A stretch of 64,000 nucleotides of DNA from Otatea glauca (lineage: Eukaryota > Streptophyta > Magnoliopsida > Poales > Poaceae), in assembly GCA_036346275.1 (NCBI GenBank), contig CM070730.1, forward strand, positions 40,594,918 to 40,658,917, in the 5' to 3' direction. Shown here piece by piece: positions 32,470-45,535 of the stretch (position 1 is its first letter; each line of letters begins with the position of its first letter). The notes under the pieces were generated by a model, which saw nothing but the letters and a program-made list of their open reading frames with translations, searched no databases and was not told where the DNA came from. The translations under genes were made by a program, and so were the position numbers.

Positions 32470-33630
32470 GAAGTCCCCCTCCCCTCCACAAATCAAATAA
32501 ATTTTGGAAAAACTTGGACTTTATTTCAAAACGTTTTGACTTTTCTACTCTGTAAGCAAAAAATCATGTCTACGAAGTGAATTTTGTCATCTGTTTTCAA
32601 TGCTAACTCTTTTTTGAAAAATTCTTTTTGGAAAAGATTTGTAGTACCCCCAAAGTATGTTTCTGCAAAAATTCAAAAAATTCCAACAATATTTGTAAAA
32701 TTTATGGCCTTTTCACTCTTTGATCAAATAATTCTAAAAATTCAGACCTCTTGGTTTGTCTGGAAAACCAATAGTGCAGTAATCTACATTTATGTCGGTT
32801 TTTGTTAAAAACCGATAGTGAAGCCACATTTGTGTTGGTCTTTGTTACAAACCGATAGTGAAGTTCTATACGTTTGTATCGGTTTTTGTTACAAACCGAT
32901 AGTGTCGTGATATACACTTGTGTCGGTTTTTGGTGAAAAACTGATAGTGCTATTGATCAACATTTGTGTTGGTTTTCATGAAAAACCGATGGTGAAGTTC
33001 TATATGTTTGTATTGGTTTTTCTTCCAAACCGATAGTGCAGTGGTATATATTTGTGTCGGTTTTTGGTGAAAAACCGATAGTGAAGTGATGTATATTTGT
33101 GTCGGTTTGGTTTATAACCCGCTAGTGATATCTTTCACATTTGTGTCGGTTTGTTTAAAACTGACACAAATAATACAACATCTATTTGTTTAAAACTGAC
33201 ACAAATAATACAACATCTATATCATTTTTTTAGTAAAAACCGACACAAATACTCGTATTAAAAAACCGACATAAATTATCCAATATCACTATTAGTTTTT
33301 TAATATAACCGACACAAATGTTGTTCACTGCACTATTTGTCTTCCAGACAAACCATGAATTCTGAACTTGCGGAAATATCTGATCAAAGAGTGAAAAGGC
33401 TATAACTTTTGCAAACACAGTTGGAATTTTTTGAAATATTGCAGGAACATACTTTGTGATACTACAAATCTTTTGCAAAAAGGATTTTGGCAAAAAGAGT
33501 TAGCATTAAAAAAAGAAGCCCAAATTCACTCTGTAGGCATTATTTTTGTTCAAAGAGTAAAAAAGTCAAATGTTTCTCAAATGAAGTCCAAGTATTTTGA
33601 AAATTTTGATAAATGATTTGATGTAGAGTG
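32470..33630. repeat. Two facing CACTA 3' ends forming a 1.1-kb inverted repeat
   Basis: The left arm (32480-32830) and the inverse of the right arm (33626-33300) share the same order: ACTTGGACTT, TTTTGACTTTT, a TTTTTGAAAAATTC-type stretch, GTATGTTTCTGCA, GGCCTTTTCACTCTTTGATC, TTTGTCTGGA. Between them lie ACATTTGTGTCGGTTTTT and AAAACCGATAGTGAAG units. The right arm is the 3' end of the minus-strand element D. The left arm belongs to another copy or to an inverted duplication. No intact CACTA terminus was found at the centre. Confidence 0.75.
33151..33220 (+). repeat. Perfect 35-bp tandem duplication in subterminal array
   Basis: TTGTTTAAAACTGACACAAA-starting units at 33151-33185 and 33186-33220 are identical. 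Being perfect, it is probably a recent slippage event. Confidence 0.9.
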
Positions 33631-33639
33631 CCTTCATTT

Positions 33640-33917
33640 TCTTGCATTAAGTAGATACATACCACAATCCATTGACAGAAATTGTGAAAGTTTCATACGT
33701 ACACGTAACCTTTGCAAACACGAAACTACAGTTATGTACAATACAAATATTTGAAACACATAGCAATTGATACAATGACGTACTCCTTTTATTTACAATA
33801 CAACCCTTCTTGATGATCTACACGCATGTAATTTCTTCCATGTGTGTCGTCATCGCCGCTAAGACAGGCCCCATTCGCAAACGGAGGTATTTCAACGAAT
33901 TGGTCGTATTCTTCTTC
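33640..33917 (-). pseudogene. 3' end of D transposase gene, left of solo LTR
   Basis: The inverse of 33855-33922 reads IDEEEYDQFVEIPPF and then GACLSG, the C-terminal tail seen in B2 at 20664-20776. The first codons (VENV) lie on the other side of the solo LTR at 37701. The 3' UTR continues to about 33640. Confidence 0.8.
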
Positions 33918-33922
33918 ATCTA

Positions 33923-36900
33923 TGTAACATCCTAAAATTTGGTCTAATTTAAATTTTGGAGTATTTTTTATTTTTGAGAATTTCTGAGAATTTATTAGAA
34001 TTTAAATTGGATTTGTTTATTTCTAACCTTTCTTGAACTCAATTAAGTTCATGCAAAATTTGATGCAAAGTTTTATTGAAAATATTTTATTTGAGTTCCA
34101 AATGTCTCAAAGTATTTTCCAGAATTTTTCTGGAATTTTTCTGATATTTTTACTATTTTCTTTGGCGAAAACTATTTTCTCGAATTATTTTTATTCGAAA
34201 AGGAATTAAAATCCACGGAATAGTGTTTGAGCCGAAACCTTCAGTCTGGCCCTACACTGTGCTCCGGCCCAGCCCGTGTCGCCGGCCCGCGCAGCCCGCC
34301 CCGCTAAAACCCTAGCCGCCACTGTTTTTCGCCGTTGGATAAGCATCGTGCGGTCGAGAAATCACCACGTCGCTTCGCCGCCTCGCCCGTTGGATCGCTG
34401 CGCGTGGACGCTCGAGATTTCGCCACATCGCTTCGTCTCCGCGAGATCGCCGGAGGGACGTGGGCTTTGATGGCCGTGATTACCGCCGGCAGTTTCGCGC
34501 ACGTCGAGTTCCTTTAAGCCGCGTTGGTGAGCGCGTTCTACAGAGGACTCAACGCCGCGTCTTTTGCCCCCTCGCACGCACGCCGAGACTCTCCCTAGCG
34601 CACGCTTTTGCTCGCCGTAGTAGCCGCTTTGTCCCGCCACCGTTTTTGCTTAGTTTCACCGTCACCGGTCCATCTCCACCGTCGCCGAGGCCACCAGGGT
34701 ATCGCTCTAGCCGAGACGCGTCTATCGCGCCAGATCTTCTCGCCGGGGAATCACCGAAACGCCGTCGACTACGTCATTTTCCCCAGCTCCGGCAACCTCT
34801 TCTTTCGCGCCACCATCGACCTCGCCGAACTCCTTCAACCGCCCGATTGCCATCCAACCGCTGCGGTGAGTCCACGTCGCCTCCACCACTGTTTACGCTT
34901 AGATTGATTCGTGACCGTAGATCTTGTTATGTGCGGTAGGGATTAGATCTAGGGTTTTGTGGTTAGATTTAATATGGACCCTTGGATCATCTTTGGATGC
35001 GTAGGATAGCGCCGCGTCGCTCGGTTGCTTAGTAAACCGCTCGGATAACGTGCATCGTTGGATCAGATCTGTGCGGTAGAGATCTAAGCGTTGTCGCGTA
35101 GTTTAGCTGTAGTCGTTCGATCGTAGATGCGCGGCTGTGATGCGTACACGCGTTGGCCGTTGGCTGCGTTGCCGATTGAATCGGCACCGTTCATTCCTCA
35201 ACGTGCGGCTGAGATTGCGCCGAGCCCTCACCGAATCACGTGCGGACGCGTGCGCACATTGACTGAGGCAATGACCAGATCTCAGCCGTTGATTCCAAAC
35301 GGACCGTTGCGATCCCGCCGCATGTCTGCGCGGAGATTGAAGCGTCGCCAGTGCGCGTGGATGCGACCGTTGGATCTGTGAGAACCGATGGATGGCTGAC
35401 GTGTGGAGCGCGATCTCCGAGGCGTCGCTGAGCCGTGCGGGAGTGAGATCTGACAGTTGGTTGAGCGAACGGTCTGGATGTTGCCACGTGTCGCGTCGGA
35501 ATTAGTTGGGCATCGTCGCCGACGCCATGGCTTGCGTCAGCCGGTGCACGGGCACAGTGTCGCAAGTCCACGATGAACCAAAGCCCGATCGTGGACCCAG
35601 TCCATGGACCGAGGTGATGTGGCAGCCCCGGAGCATGCCCCGTGTCAAGATGACGTCATGCTGACGTCATTTCTCCAGAAAAATATTTTGACCGAAACTC
35701 TTTTCTGTGCTGACGTCATCATGATGCGATGCTGACGTCATAAATGCGATTTTTCCGTATAAAAATAATTCGGAAAAATCGGATTTTCTAATTTCTGTAT
35801 TTTCAGATTTTATTCAAACTTCAAACGGCTATAACTTTTGCATTTTAACTCGGATTTGGGTGATTCAAATTTCTAAAAATTCATAAAATTGTGATCTCTT
35901 TAATGGTGAATTGTATTTGAATTTTTGAGGTAATTTAGTCTTCTGTATGAGTTATTTATTGCATATCTTGTTTGTGCGCGTAGACGCAAATTTGCCGGAA
36001 GGTTTCGAGGAAGAGTCCGTCGCTCAAGACCAGGTTTCAGAACACGACCAGCAACTCTTTGAAGGAAAGTGATGCTTTGACCATTTTGATCCTAGTTTTT
36101 TTAATGTATTTTGCTTTGAAATTATGCAAGCTAAATTAAATAAAAATGGATTTAAATTAATTTGGGATAATGTAGTTAATCAACCCATTTTGTTACGCCA
36201 CCTTGAAATCATTGATTGAATGCCCTAAATCATTGTCACCCTAAGTTTGATTGTATTAGTTGGATGTTAATATTGTGCCAACACGGGAGGCTAGACCGTG
36301 AGTAGATGCTTAGCCTTGCAACGAATCATGAATGATCTTTCGGGAAATTGCTACAATATTGACTAAAGAAATATTGAATGTATTTTGAAAGTGGTGTGAT
36401 GATGCCACATGATGAGATTGAGGTACAAAGACCTGTGTGGTTCTGTATCGATGTTGAGTTATTGCTGGCATGTGTTGCACAATAATCAACGGGGTGGGAA
36501 ATGTTTTAGACTGGGGCAAGTGGCAAGAGGCTGTGTGCCAGGTGGGGTGTCAATGGGTTGAAGTGTGATGTGAGTCTGTGTGCCACATTGGGGCCATGTG
36601 CCACTGTTGAGTGATGGAAGTCTTGCCTTGGTCAGTTAAGGACTTCATCTTGTAAGCCTTTGATCTGAGTCACCTGTACAACCACATGTCTGGTATGGGA
36701 CAGACCTAGTTGATTAGGGTTCTGATATCTTTCCTCTGATACCTCAGGGTGACAGTGCATGGGGGTGTATCTGTGCGGGGGAGCGTACCTGTGCTACGGA
36801 TTGGTGCCCATCCAACGGTGATTGGCCTGTCCTATACTTTGGCTCTCTGTGAGGGAAGTGATAGTGAAGGCAATACCAGAGAGGTTCTTTGGTTAAGGTA

Positions 36901-37695
36901 GAGGTTCCTGAAAGGCTTTGTTACGGACAATCACCTGTATGGTGAGCGGCTGTATCTTGTGCGTAAAGTGTACAACCTCTATAGAGTGTATAATCTATTC
37001 GAATAGCCGTGTCCACGGTATTGGACATTGCTCGGGGATTACAGTCAAGGGGTAGATCTTCAAAAACAAAATGTGGAAAGGGTGGCTGTGTGCCGATGTT
37101 AAAATGAACTATTAAAGTGTGTGTCGAATCTTCAAGAAAACCATTTGAAGAAATTAGTATTATTTATAACTGTTTCACTGCTTTAATCTAAATAAGATAC
37201 TGCTTTAAAAATGATGTTTGATGCAAAAGAACCAATTAAGCCAATCCTTTGGAATAAGCTTTGCATATAGTAATAGCGCTGCATTCTGTGCATTACTTGT
37301 TGAGTGCCTTGTGTACTCACCCCTCCTTGCTTATCAACCCCAAAATCAGTGGAGGAGTCGACACCAGCGTCGGAAGAGGAGTACATTGAGGATCTGGGCA
37401 ATTAGGGGGCAAGCCTAGTCTGTTGCCTGTGGCAAGATGAAGGCTTCCACGACATTTATTTATTTTCCACTGTTATTTCTATTTACTCTGATGATGTAAG
37501 CCCTGCGTGGCTGATCTATGTAAGGAGACCATAAGGTCGCACAACTCGTTTAAATACATATTTGAAGTACTTTATTATTATTTCGCTATGTATGATTGTG
37601 GTACTTTAACCCTGTTTAGACTATGTGCACTAGCGTGATCCTGGACTAGTGCAGAATACACAGAGGGTCCGGATTGGCAGATTCGGGTCCCGACA
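33923..37695 (+). mobile_element. Solo LTR (3.77 kb) of a Tekay-type element
   Basis: It begins TGTAACATCCTAAAA and ends GGGTCCCGACA, and is flanked on both sides by ATCTA (33918-33922 and 37696-37700). The flanking sequence is the 3' end of the D transposase gene, which becomes continuous when the LTR and one ATCTA are removed. No pol sequence is inside, so it is a solo LTR left by LTR-LTR recombination. A GC-rich promoter-like part at 34250-35640 contains several fortuitous ORFs. The TG...CA ends and the 3' end motif match the inverse of the gypsy 2 LTR start. Confidence 0.93.
35651..35740. promoter_or_regulatory. Cluster of four TGACGTCA motifs
   Basis: Perfect palindromes TGACGTCA lie at 35651, 35662, 35711 and 35733. 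This is the core bound by TGA/CREB-type bZIP factors. The same motif is found in the LTRs of gypsy 1 (47413 and 56136) and gypsy 2 (63553 and 63623). Confidence 0.65.
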
Positions 37696-37700
37696 ATCTA

Positions 37701-38580
37701 TGACATTTTCGACACCAACTATCCGCCGCCTGCCATAAAGGATGACGTGCAACCTTGGATTGGCCGGATCACAGACATAAAAGACTTGATTTGCCTGCTG
37801 CGCAAGTATGAATGGGTCATCTTTATAGGCGAGTCTGTTGAGATCCACAAGAGTAAAACCACTCTTATCGACCTTCACTCCATGTGGAAGTCCCACCCAC
37901 TTACATCGAAACAATGGAATTTGGTATATTCCGTAATCGGGCTCCTAAATTTCTTCGATCACCTCGTAGTAAGAGTTCATTACCGTTGAGGATCCTACTT
38001 TCGAGTGATGTTCATCAGACAAAGCATCTATGCTTACACCACTGTTTTGAACAGTACTCTTCGCATCCTGACATTAAGTGTAAAAGCTATACCCATTAAT
38101 ATCGTACCCCTGCCATGTCTCTACATTAAATCTAGGTCCGTCAGCTAACTATTTGACAGTCTCACTAACATAGACCTCCACCTTTTGTTTGAACCATATG
38201 AGAAATCTATCGTTGTGTTCTCGCATGATGGAAAGCTCATCCATATGTGGATTCTCTTCCCATAATATCAACTTGTGCTGCTCGATGTACCCTGCAACTT
38301 CTACGCTATGCTACAAGACTGTCAGATGCTCTTTGCAATACATATCAAACAGTGGCCTCTTAGTTTCGACCCAACGGTTCATTTGCCTGCAAGTCTACCC
38401 TCATGGCGAGATAGCGGAACACCGATTGCTTTTCTTTTCCCGAGATAGTCCACGCAGAACTCAATAACCTCTTCAGTCCCATAACCTTCAACAATACTAC
38501 CCTCAGGTTTTGACCGATTCCTCACATAGGACTTTAATATACCCATGTACCTCTCGAACGGATACATGTAACGTAGGAAT
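37701..38580 (-). pseudogene. D transposase: end of DUF4218 and DUF4216
   Basis: Reading leftwards: RYMYPFERYMGILKSYVRN, VEGYGTEEVIEFCVDYLG, a frameshifted stretch, then SIMREHNDRFL and the DUF4216 block (GFTLVDLNRLAYKDDPFI and GRRRIVGVENV), ending at the solo LTR target site. At the codons where B2 carries TAG and TGA this copy has CAG and CGA, so it preserves the ancestral sense codons there. A deletion of about 45 bases between FFDVM and the RYMYP block (near 38586) shifts the frame relative to the core. Confidence 0.8.
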
Positions 38581-40542
38581 GTGGGGCCATGACGTCGAAG
38601 AACGATGGTGGGAAATGCATCTCAAGCTGACATAGAGTCTGCACCACCTCAATCTGTAAGTTGTCTAGCACATCAGGGTCAATAACTTTGCATGAGATCG
38701 CATTGAAGAAATAACACAGCTTCGTGATTGCAAACCTGACATCCTCTGGTAGAATATTTCTGATTGCAGGTGGGAGCATTTGGGTCATCAAGACATGGCA
38801 GTCATGGGACTTCATGCCCACCAACTTCAAATCATCCATGGACACAAGTTTCTTAATGTTTGCGGAGTAGCCCGATGGAACTTTAATACCTTCGAGACAC
38901 TTGCAGAGGTCTTCTTTCTCCTTCTTGGATAGCGTGTAGCATGCAGCGGGGATGTACGGACTTTTTCCATCGACCTCAATCACTACAAGCCTGGGCCTGA
39001 TTCCCATATAGGCCATGTCGTGACGAGCATTTACATCATCCTTGGTCTTCCTAGGTATGTTTAGCAGGATACCAACCAAATTGTCGTAGACATTCTTCTC
39101 AACATGCATGACATCAATAAAATGTCGGACATCTAACTCCTTCCAGTACGGTAAGTCCCAAAATATGGACCTCCTCTTCCAAATGGTCCTACGACGAACT
39201 GATCTATGGCTCTTTCCATACTGAATTTCGATATCCTCCACACGTGAATATACTTGCCTTCCACTCATAGGATGTGGGGCAAAACAGACTTCCCTCTTTC
39301 CATCAAATTTGTCATCCATTTTACGGTATCGATGACTTCGAGGTAGAAACCTACGGTGGCCCATATACATAGTTTTCTTTGAATTTGGCAGCCATAGGCT
39401 CTCAGTCTCCTCTTCACAAATAGGACATGCTTTAGCTCCTTTCGTACTGTAGCCCGCCAAATTATCAAGAGCTGGGAAATCATTTATGGTGCAAAATACC
39501 ATAGCCCGTAGGGTGAAATGCTCTCCTTTGTACGCATCCCACATAACGACCCTGTCATTCCACAATTTTATCAAATCCTCGATCAGTGGAGAAAGGTACA
39601 CATCAATATCATTTCCCGGCTGTTTGGGTCCCGAGAATAGCAACAACATCATGATATACTTCCGCTTCATGCACAACCAAGGAGGGAGGTTGTAGATACA
39701 CAACAGAACTGGCCACATGCTGTGACAACTGCTTATGTTACAAAACGGATTCATTCTATCGGTACTCAACCCAAATTTTATATTCCTCATTTTGGCACCA
39801 AACTCCTCGTGTTTCCAATCGATGTTTCTACATTGAGCCGAATCAGCAGGGTGTCTCAGCTTGCCATCTTCCTTTCGAGACTCATAATGCCAACGCAACA
39901 ATTTTGCCTCTCTGGGATTTGCAAACAACCGCTCCAAACGCGGAATGATGGGCAAGTACCACAATACCTTGGCCGGTGCACCTTTAGTGACCTCTTAACC
40001 ATCGTTGCCCCGGCTCTTACGCTTCCTGTTTTACGCTTCTCCTTTTGTTTGTACCGGGGCACACCGCAAACTGGACAAACGTGCAGCTCCTGATGTGTGT
40101 TATGGTACAAGATGCAATCATTCGGACATGCATGTATCCTTTCTATTTCCATTCCCATGGGACATAGTAGCTTCTTCTCTTCATAAATGCTTGTTGGCAA
40201 CTCGTTTCCCTCCAGAAGCATATCCGATAGAAGAACTAGAAGTGCATTGAAACTTGTATCTGTCCAACGGTGTTTTGCCTTCAGTTCGAATAATGCAAGG
40301 ACCAAACTCAACTGGTGTATTCCGCTTTGCAACCTGTGAACAGCGGTTTGGCATCGTATTCCATCAAGCTTTTAAACTTTTCAAACTCTCTTAACGTGTA
40401 ATTACCCTCCGCATCTCGCAACATTTACTCCAAATTTTCCTCAAACGTATAAAGCTGCAACTCGTCATCCGGTTCCACCATGTCATCATTGCATACCGGA
40501 AGGGTACTACCTGTCTCGCCGTAATGGATCCAACATGTGTAA
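38534..40542 (-). pseudogene. D transposase: TNP2 core, minus strand
   Basis: The longest frame (476 residues, 39964 down to 38534) holds YLPIIPRLERLFANPREAK, HPADSAQCRNIDWKHEE, CPICEEETESLWLPN, IDVMHVEKNVYDNLVG and the start of DUF4218. Upstream in a shifted frame (40332-39856) are ALFELKAKHRWTDTSFNALL and the Cys motif CPNDCILYHN..CPVCGVPRYK. A one-base loss near 40050 separates the two. Further upstream (40540-40340) the family sequence continues (CWIHYGETGSTLPVCND) with a TAA, up to the LTR at 40543. The first domain (Transpos_assoc) is cut off. It is the best preserved transposase core in the window. Confidence 0.85.
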
Positions 40543-43500
40543 TGTAACATCCCAAAAATTCTATGTAATAAAAATATGAATATAAAAATTAGAAAATAAA
40601 ATTGAATAGAATTTTTAATTAGAATGTTAAGGATGAATTAAAATATTATCTTCTATTTCAATATCTTGAAATCCAACCATAATAAAAGGATGAGTTGCAT
40701 AATAAAACATCAAATCAAACAAAGTATGAAAATAAATTGGAAATATAAGTTCATTTTGAAATTTCATCCAATCTGAAATTCTTCTTGAATTTTGGATCTT
40801 AAAAAATCATTTATTGTATTAATTTCTATTTCCCCTCAATATAAAATGCAAAACATAATGAGGAATTAAACCATAAATATTTAATTATTGTTATTTATGA
40901 TTTTTCTAAATTCTCTGGATTTTGTTGACTTTTCTTGGATTTCTTTGATTATTGTTTGAAAGGAGAATTCCTTTTTAACAAATAATCAAGCATGGGATAA
41001 GTAATAAGAAAAGATTAGTAAAATAAAAAAATAAGAAAAATCATAGTAAAATTCGTGGAGCTATCCAGTGCCCTAAAATATAATTTAAAAGTCATGTGAA
41101 AGTATTAAAAGATGAAAAGAAAGGTAATTAATTAATCATGACTAACAATAGTAAATATGTCAGAAATTAAATTCTCATAAATTCAATGTCGAAATTTTTA
41201 TATTATCTTCATCCTGGATAGATCCATAAACATTAAAAATATCAGGAAATAATAATTAAATTTTTTATTTATAAAAATTCAAAAACAGAATTTCTGAAAA
41301 TCTAAGAATCGTAATGTCAGAATTTTAGGAAATAAAATATAACTAATCGGAATTTCAAAATTTCACAGTAGACTAAGATAGCCAAAATTAACCTTCAAAA
41401 AATGTTTCATAAATATTTTATAAGTTATAAACTCCCAAATAAAATAAATACAGAAAACTAAAATCTGTGCACAGTACATTGTTAGAAGTTTTATAAATTC
41501 TACATGCGTCCAATAGGTTTGAAATTTTTATGGTAGGTTATAACCTAGCTCTAGTACACTCAGTAAATTCCTCATTAATTTATCGACTAGATAGGTAACA
41601 GATTCTTTGAACCCAACTCCCTTCTGTTCTTAGTCAAGCTCTGGATTTTGCTTCTCATCATTCTTCCATCGCTGCCAAGTGGGACCCGATTGCCTGTGCA
41701 GCCCACGTGACAGCCTCAGCCCTCAGTCATCGTCTTCCTTTGGCCGCCGAAGCCCTGAAGCAGAAAGCCAACTCGCGTTGTCCTTTTGTAACCGCCACTC
41801 CCTGTTGCTAACGCCACCTAGTGTCCTTGTGGCATCATCACCGTGCCACGCCGCCGCCCGGTGTCACCCTGCCCGGATTTTCTGCTGCGACGCCAATGCC
41901 TTCTCCTATGGAGCCACGGCAATTCTGTCGCCACGTTCACATCGAGCTCCGAGCACTGTTGTGCCTCCTTGTCGCCTATAAGTACCACCCCTCAGTTCGC
42001 ATAGAGCTGCACATCAAAACCCCTAACCTTCCTCTCGCTATTCTCAACCAAAACACTCTAATTTCATTCTCTATTTTGCCATTGCCGAAAGATTCAAAGC
42101 TCAGAGCCGAATGCAATTCTCGTGGTACAAAGACTTTTTCCCAAATTGCATCAAGTCTTAGCATCATCATCCTCTAACAATCTAAATCCCTCAAAAACAT
42201 TTGGAATTCTTCATGCAAAAATTGTTTGCCACCGTGGCCCTTCTACTTCGTGGCCAGTCGTCATTGGCAGAGCTCCCCGGTGAGATTCCAACCTCACCAA
42301 TTAGAAAAATGGAATCTCTAGTATCCCTTGATGCTTAAGTTGCTACCGATTCTAACCGAACCACCTTGGTTCATCTTCTCCGGCGAGTCACCATTACCGC
42401 CGCCCCTCCTCGGTGGCAGCTCACCTCAACTCGCCACCGACCAAATCGGTACTTCCCTCGGATGTGCCTCAGCCTCTTGATGCTCACCGCACTGCCGACC
42501 GAACCTCCCCGGAGCCGCTTCGCCGACGATGAGCCGCAAAGGTGAGCCTCTGCTTTCGGTCACTAACATGCGGGACCCATCTGTCATTCACCGCGCCTCT
42601 CAGCCTCACCCTCTCACTAACCCATAGGCCCCACCTATCGGTCGGCAGAGATTTAAATAAAACCGCAAAAAATGAGAAGCCGCTTTCAAAGAATTGAAAG
42701 CATATTCTTTATTTTCTTTGGTTTTCAATCCAAATAATATGAAACAAATTTATATATTAATCTAAAATCAATTACTCTCAGAATATGCAAAAATATTTTG
42801 GATAAGAGCTCTAGACAAATTTGAAATTCAAATTTAAAGAAAAGGATAAAAGATAGGCTATGTATATAAATAATGCGAATGATCTGAGAATTGAATGAAA
42901 CCAATTTTACTAGAATCCTTAGACCTCCAGCAAGCCAAATGTACAAAAATATTTAAATATCATCTTTGTTTGAATCATTTTCTATTAAAAGTTGTTCTCA
43001 ATATATTAAATGTTCAAGAATGCATAAATTATGCAAAAGTAAAATGAACAAAGTTGATTTCTATATACTAGTATGTCAGTAGTTTAATTTAATATGCTAA
43101 AATTTTTAATTTATAAACTAGACTTTGAATTGTTTCATGAATAAGAATGGGACCCTAGTGTAAAAGGTATATACATGCATATATTCCAGAATGGTCATTT
43201 ATGCTATTTTAGCAGCAAGTAAAATGTCTCGTCTAAGCACTAAAAATTTATAAAATCAGTCAAGTAATACTATACAAAGAAAATACTTCAATCTTCTGAA
43301 GAAAGAACCTCATTCAGTCATGCTTTGTATATATATCTTGATAGCAAAATAACCTTAAGTATTATGTTTTAAAAAATGCTTAAGCCTTTTCGGCAACTCA
43401 TAAAACAACTCGTCTAAATGCAAATTTTATGAAAAACAGCCCATAAATGATCCTTGAGATATGGTCTACCATAATCTGGAAAAATATTATTTTTACATCT

Positions 43501-44538
43501 TGCTTTGCTTCTGAATCATGCTAGCTCTATACTCTTAAGTGTTATGGTCATCAGAAACCTTAATACCATTTAAGCTATTTCAGCAATGAATAAAACATCT
43601 CATCTAAACCTTAAAATTTATGAAATCAACCTCAGAATGCTCTCCAAAGTATAGACAACCTTATTATTAAGAAATAATCTTGTTTTATCAAGTTCTGCAA
43701 ATAAATCCTGTCATCCAAATAACCCTAAGTTTTATGATCTCCATAATCCGTAATATGAATAAACGAGCTTTAATAATAAATAAGAAATCAATGCTTAAGA
43801 TATTTGTTTTAACCGAGACCTTCTTGAAAACCAGAATACGTAACCAGTAGCCCAACCTAACAGATCTAGTGTGTCTATATATATATATTTAAAATGAATT
43901 CTTATGCAAAGTCAGTTAAAGATTAAGTGCTAATCATACATAACATTTAACAAGGTGACTAATGTTTTAATTCTATTAATCCAAATAATTTTAGCATTTA
44001 GAATTTGAACTTATAATTACAGGAACACATAATTTTAGCCTCTTGAATTCGTAAAAAAAGAATAAATAATATATAAAAGAATCTGCATCCGTTTTTTATA
44101 ACAAGTCTTTATTTGATATAATGTCTATCTTCTTTTTGCCCTTATTGAAATTTGTTGTTTGCTATATTTCCATTGAACGACATGTAGAACCCGACGTCAC
44201 TAATTCCGTCGTCAACCACGCCAGTTGTAGCCGTGACTTCGTCATAAACAACAATTAAGCAAGGCAAGCACCCCTTTTGATCATATTGATCCCAGTATAT
44301 AATTTTCATTGTGTTTATCAAAATGTTTCATGCATGCGTTTATTTTCTGTAAATACGCTACTTTCTGGTATTGGTAAATACGCTACTTTCTGCAGAGTGA
44401 AAATATAATTAATTAGCCGAACCTACGGTCAAAGGCACTTGGTAACGTCATCACATGGTTAGAAGTTTTACTATTTTCAAAATAGGACGATTTTCACCTG
44501 ATGTGCCTTGTTTTGACAAAGATTATGGTTATGCCACG
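40543..44538 (+). mobile_element. LTR (family Y), plus orientation, truncated on the right
   Basis: It starts TGTAACATCCC within the D transposase gene, directly after TGTAA (40538-40542). AT-rich flanks enclose a GC-rich middle (41640-42660) with a TATA box. The stretch 44150-44330 matches 13484-13680 of the fragment at 11114. The expected ...GACA end is missing because gypsy 2 begins at 44539. No gag or pol was found, and ORFs in the GC-rich middle are not supported. Confidence 0.65.
41976..41983 (+). promoter_or_regulatory. LTR TATA box and leader
   Basis: CGCCTATAAGTACCACCCC is followed about 30 bases later by GCATAGAGCTGCAC and a leader with AAAACCCCTAACC. It fits a U3/R promoter of a plus-oriented LTR. 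Confidence 0.45.
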
Positions 44539-45535
44539 TGTCGGGACCCAGATTTGCAAATCAGAAACCCTATGTGTATACTGCACTAGTCCAGGATCAC
44601 GCTAGTGCACAGAGTGGAAACATAGATGTAATATCATTCCATACAACGAATTAACTAAGAAGAAGCAAATTATTATTGAATAATGCAAACGACCTTATGG
44701 TCAATGTTTACACCATTATGCCTTAAGGGCTTAAGAAACAAATACTATTACAGCGGAAAAGATAACTTGAGCCATTCGACATGCCACAGGCAATCGTCTG
44801 GGGAACGCAATCCTAATCCACGTAGTCTTCATAGAATTCCTCCTCATGATACTCAGCATTTCCTGATCCTTTCTCAGCAACTGATCAACAAAGGCGTATA
44901 GCCGTGAGTACAAAAAGTACTCAGCAAGCCGTAGGGAATTGATGCAATATATTCATGCACGGCTTGACAAGGATGGCTATATGTTTCATTTGCAGAAAGC
45001 AATAACTTGAATTGAAATACAATAAATAGATTGAAAGCACATTTATGAAAAGATAAATAAATAACTGATAGATCACTGGTAGACAACATGAACAGAATGG
45101 CAAGGCATCACCCTACACCTTCTAAAACAAGTATCAACCAATAAATTTAACAGTATTACTTTAGATTACAAAACAATAGTGAACTTCCCATTCACATCCC
45201 AACAATTCCACATTCCACATTTTATGAAACAATCTATACCCTGTGTGAAATTCCCGGGCTTTGTCCATGACCATGACGCGCTATTCAATAGTTTTACACT
45301 CTGCAGAGGTTGTACAACTTTACCCACAAGACATGAACATCTCTTTGTGCAAACGTTACTAACACACTTCCTTTGGTGTGTCGCAGAGATATCATGACAA
45401 AGCCTTTACATCAGGACCGCACGCGTGTCACAGATCTGACGGCTCACACGGAACGGCTACGCGGCCTCGCGAGGTGCGCTGGATCAAGATCGGACGGCAG
45501 TGGCGGCTAGGGTTTCGCAGGTGCGGGCTGGCTAG
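44539..45535 (-). repeat. Gypsy 2 3' LTR, left part
   Basis: Colinear with the 5' LTR from 61687 through the CTTTGGTGTGTCGCAGAGAT block. After ACAAAGCCTTTACA (about 45412) the sequence jumps to a GC-rich segment not present in the visible 5' LTR, so this LTR has an internal deletion or rearrangement. The remaining 378 bases of the LTR lie at 57251-57628. Confidence 0.8.

Larger units (their letters stand above)
33230..40542 (-). mobile_element. CACTA element D, minus strand, interrupted
   Basis: Reading leftwards from 40542 it contains a TNP2 gene lacking its first roughly 70 residues, DUF4218 and DUF4216, then a 3' UTR and the subterminal array. It is interrupted at 33923-37695 by a solo LTR and cut at 40542 by the start of an LTR (TGTAACATCCC). 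The remaining 5' part would lie beyond the nested retrotransposons, outside the window. The left boundary inside the facing arrays is approximate. The gene is closely related to the B2 transposase. Confidence 0.75.

Noticed and set aside
34460..34939. 159-residue and overlapping ORFs in the solo LTR
   Set aside because: Several frames are open at once in GC-rich LTR sequence, with no domain and no conservation with the sister LTRs.
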